From: an uncultured Bacteroidota bacterium
Lineage (GTDB): Bacteria > Bacteroidota > Bacteroidia > AKYH767-A > OLB10
NCBI GenBank assembly: GCA_903847585.1
Contig: CAINEC010000198.1
Coordinates: 1 to 33,947 of the forward strand
Direction of reading: 5' to 3'
Length of the DNA stretch: 33,947 bases
Each line of letters opens with the position of its first letter. The stretch's first letter is position 1. Below the pieces are notes generated by a model. The model was given only the letters and a program-made list of their open reading frames with translations. It had not been told where the DNA came from and made no database searches. Below are positions 32,778-33,947 of the stretch, one piece after another. The position numbers were made by a program, and so were the translations under genes.

Positions 32778-33947
32778 ACCGCTGATACATCAAGCTTTTT
32801 AAGTTCTATAATGCCCATTCGCAAAGTAGGAATTCCATCCGCACCTACAAATGCAGTATCTGGTTTAAAGTCGCCACGAATACGATCATATAAAGGACCA
32901 GCAACCATCCAATGATAAAAGGAATATTCGCTGTACAGTTCAAAAGTGCCGTCAGGTTTTGTTGTGGTTACATGATGATTTACCCACCATTCATCCCAAG
33001 CTAAAATTTCGCCACCATCAATTGGTTCACCATCTTCATCCACCATCTTTCCTGTCACCCGAAATTTATTATGATTGCTAAAATTATAATAGTTAGATAA
33101 ACATTCGCACTTGCCCTTTTTTTGTTTTACATCGAAATCATTGATTGCTTTATTTACTGGCTTAGGTGTACCATTTACAATTTCACCTTTACTTGTTTTT
33201 GTTTCGCCTGTCCAGCTTAATACTCCAAGAAAATTCTGATGATATATATTCCAGTCAACATCTTTAAATTGCCACCAAGAATAACCCATTCCACCACAAT
33301 TAAAATTTTGTAACATGGTTTTTTTCGCAAATTCAACTTGCGCCTCGTATTTCACCGAATCATTATCAGCTGGAATTCCCGTCTCGCCAATAATCCAAGG
33401 TTTTTTTACAAAGCGGTTATACCAATACAATTCATTTCGCACCTGATCTTTTTCATATTCGTAAGGATGAAAAGAGACAAAGTCGACATTCATCAGATTG
33501 GGATCCCATTCAAAAAGCTCTCGTTGATTAGCCAGTCCGATTGTTGTTAAATGGTTAGGATCATTTTTCTTAGCAATCTTTTGCCATTTTAAAGTAATGT
33601 AGTAAACATCTTCTTTTTTTCGCTCTAACGAATCGAAATATAATGGCTCATTAAAAAAATCATAAGCTAGTAATGATGCATTATCTTTAAAATGACTAGT
33701 GATTTTTTCCAGATTTATTTCTGTTTCATGAGATTCTTTAAAAAGTCGTGTTGTCAAGATTGCCTTTAGTCCTGCATTTTCTACCGCCCTCATTAGTTCG
33801 TCAAGCGCATTTAAATATTTCGTATAGTCGTCATCGTTATTAAGATACAGACAGTAATTATGATTGCCTCCATAACTAGCTTTGAAGTTAATACGTCCTG
33901 TAACTTTATCACGGACTTCTGGCTCTCCAATACCAACTAGCCTTACC
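32771..33947 (-). CDS. GH5-like glycoside hydrolase with C-terminal CarboxypepD_reg-like domain (5' end outside window)
   Basis: The open frame continues without a stop to the right edge, so the N-terminus is missing; the first Met in view (33793) is internal. The visible TIM-barrel part shows strands such as RINFKASYGG and KAILTT, the acid/base glutamate in YDFFNEP (codon 33647-33649) and the nucleophile glutamate in WIIGETGIP (about 88 residues later), with GYSWWQFKD on the last strand. This is the clan A (GH5-type) arrangement, so it probably cleaves a beta-linked glycan such as mannan or glucan. About the last 95 residues form a carboxypeptidase-regulatory-like sandwich (VTGKMVDEDGEPIDGGEI). 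It converges on, and overlaps by 7 nt, the trefoil membrane protein gene. Confidence 0.82.
   Translation of the reverse strand, partial: VRLVGIGEPEVRDKVTGRINFKASYGGNHNYCLYLNNDDDYTKYLNALDELMRAVENAGLKAILTTRLFKESHETEINLEKITSHFKDNASLLAYDFFNEPLYFDSLERKKEDVYYITLKWQKIAKKNDPNHLTTIGLANQRELFEWDPNLMNVDFVSFHPYEYEKDQVRNELYWYNRFVKKPWIIGETGIPADNDSVKYEAQVEFAKKTMLQNFNCGGMGYSWWQFKDVDWNIYHQNFLGVLSWTGETKTSKGEIVNGTPKPVNKAINDFDVKQKKGKCECLSNYYNFSNHNKFRVTGKMVDEDGEPIDGGEILAWDEWWVNHHVTTTKPDGTFELYSEYSFYHWMVAGPLYDRIRGDFKPDTAFVGADGIPTLRMGIIELKKLDVSAVQ

Overview
The window is chromosomal DNA from a member of the Bacteroidota. Several things point there: AT-rich DNA with A-rich start contexts instead of Shine-Dalgarno sites, TAnnTTTG-type promoter -7 elements (for example TACCTTTG), secreted proteins ending in type IX secretion (T9SS) sorting domains, a CarboxypepD_reg-like/plug/outer-membrane-barrel receptor, a DUF2723 membrane protein, and signal peptides followed directly by Gln. 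I cannot place it below phylum. No rRNA, tRNA, CRISPR array, transposase or phage gene was seen. Most of the window is housekeeping sequence.

Layout. (1) 1-4067: ATP synthase operon atpE-F-H-A-G, closed by a strong terminator; atpB should lie just upstream, and atpD/atpC are not here. A 13-bp hairpin separates atpE from atpF. (2) 4068-11375: two T9SS-sorted secreted proteins on the + strand, and on the - strand a large DUF2723 (TMEM260-like) glycosyltransferase and a NodB-type polysaccharide deacetylase. There are many clear hairpin terminators and one small aromatic-rich orphan protein. (3) 11392-17421: carboxyltransferase subunit (pccB), DNA polymerase I, an MmcQ/YjbR protein and a THUMP-like SAM methyltransferase.

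(4) 17524-28824: a tight run of ten co-directional genes: DUF502 membrane protein, secreted coiled-coil protein, L-threonine 3-dehydrogenase of the SDR type, cysS, glutaminyl-cyclase-like M28 lipoprotein, TonB-receptor-like barrel, class A penicillin-binding protein, and the two subunits of a 3-oxoacid CoA-transferase. Between those two subunits lies a four-helix-bundle (S23/Avd-like) ORF, bracketed by a 21/25 imperfect inverted repeat and preceded by a 16-bp tandem repeat. This looks like a small inserted cassette and is the most unusual object in the window.

(5) 28835-33947: an envelope/carbohydrate group: a lipoprotein with a jelly-roll-like body, two overlapping polytopic GT-C-like membrane proteins (the second with a C-terminal fascin-like beta-trefoil), and a GH5-like glycoside hydrolase that runs off the right edge.

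The genes hang together as energy metabolism, translation, replication and envelope biogenesis. Two cross-links are worth noting: a glutaminyl cyclase homologue sits among four secreted proteins whose predicted mature N-terminus is Gln, and the DUF2723 glycosyltransferase sits between two secreted proteins rich in D-(S/T)-X sequons of the kind O-glycosylated in Bacteroides.
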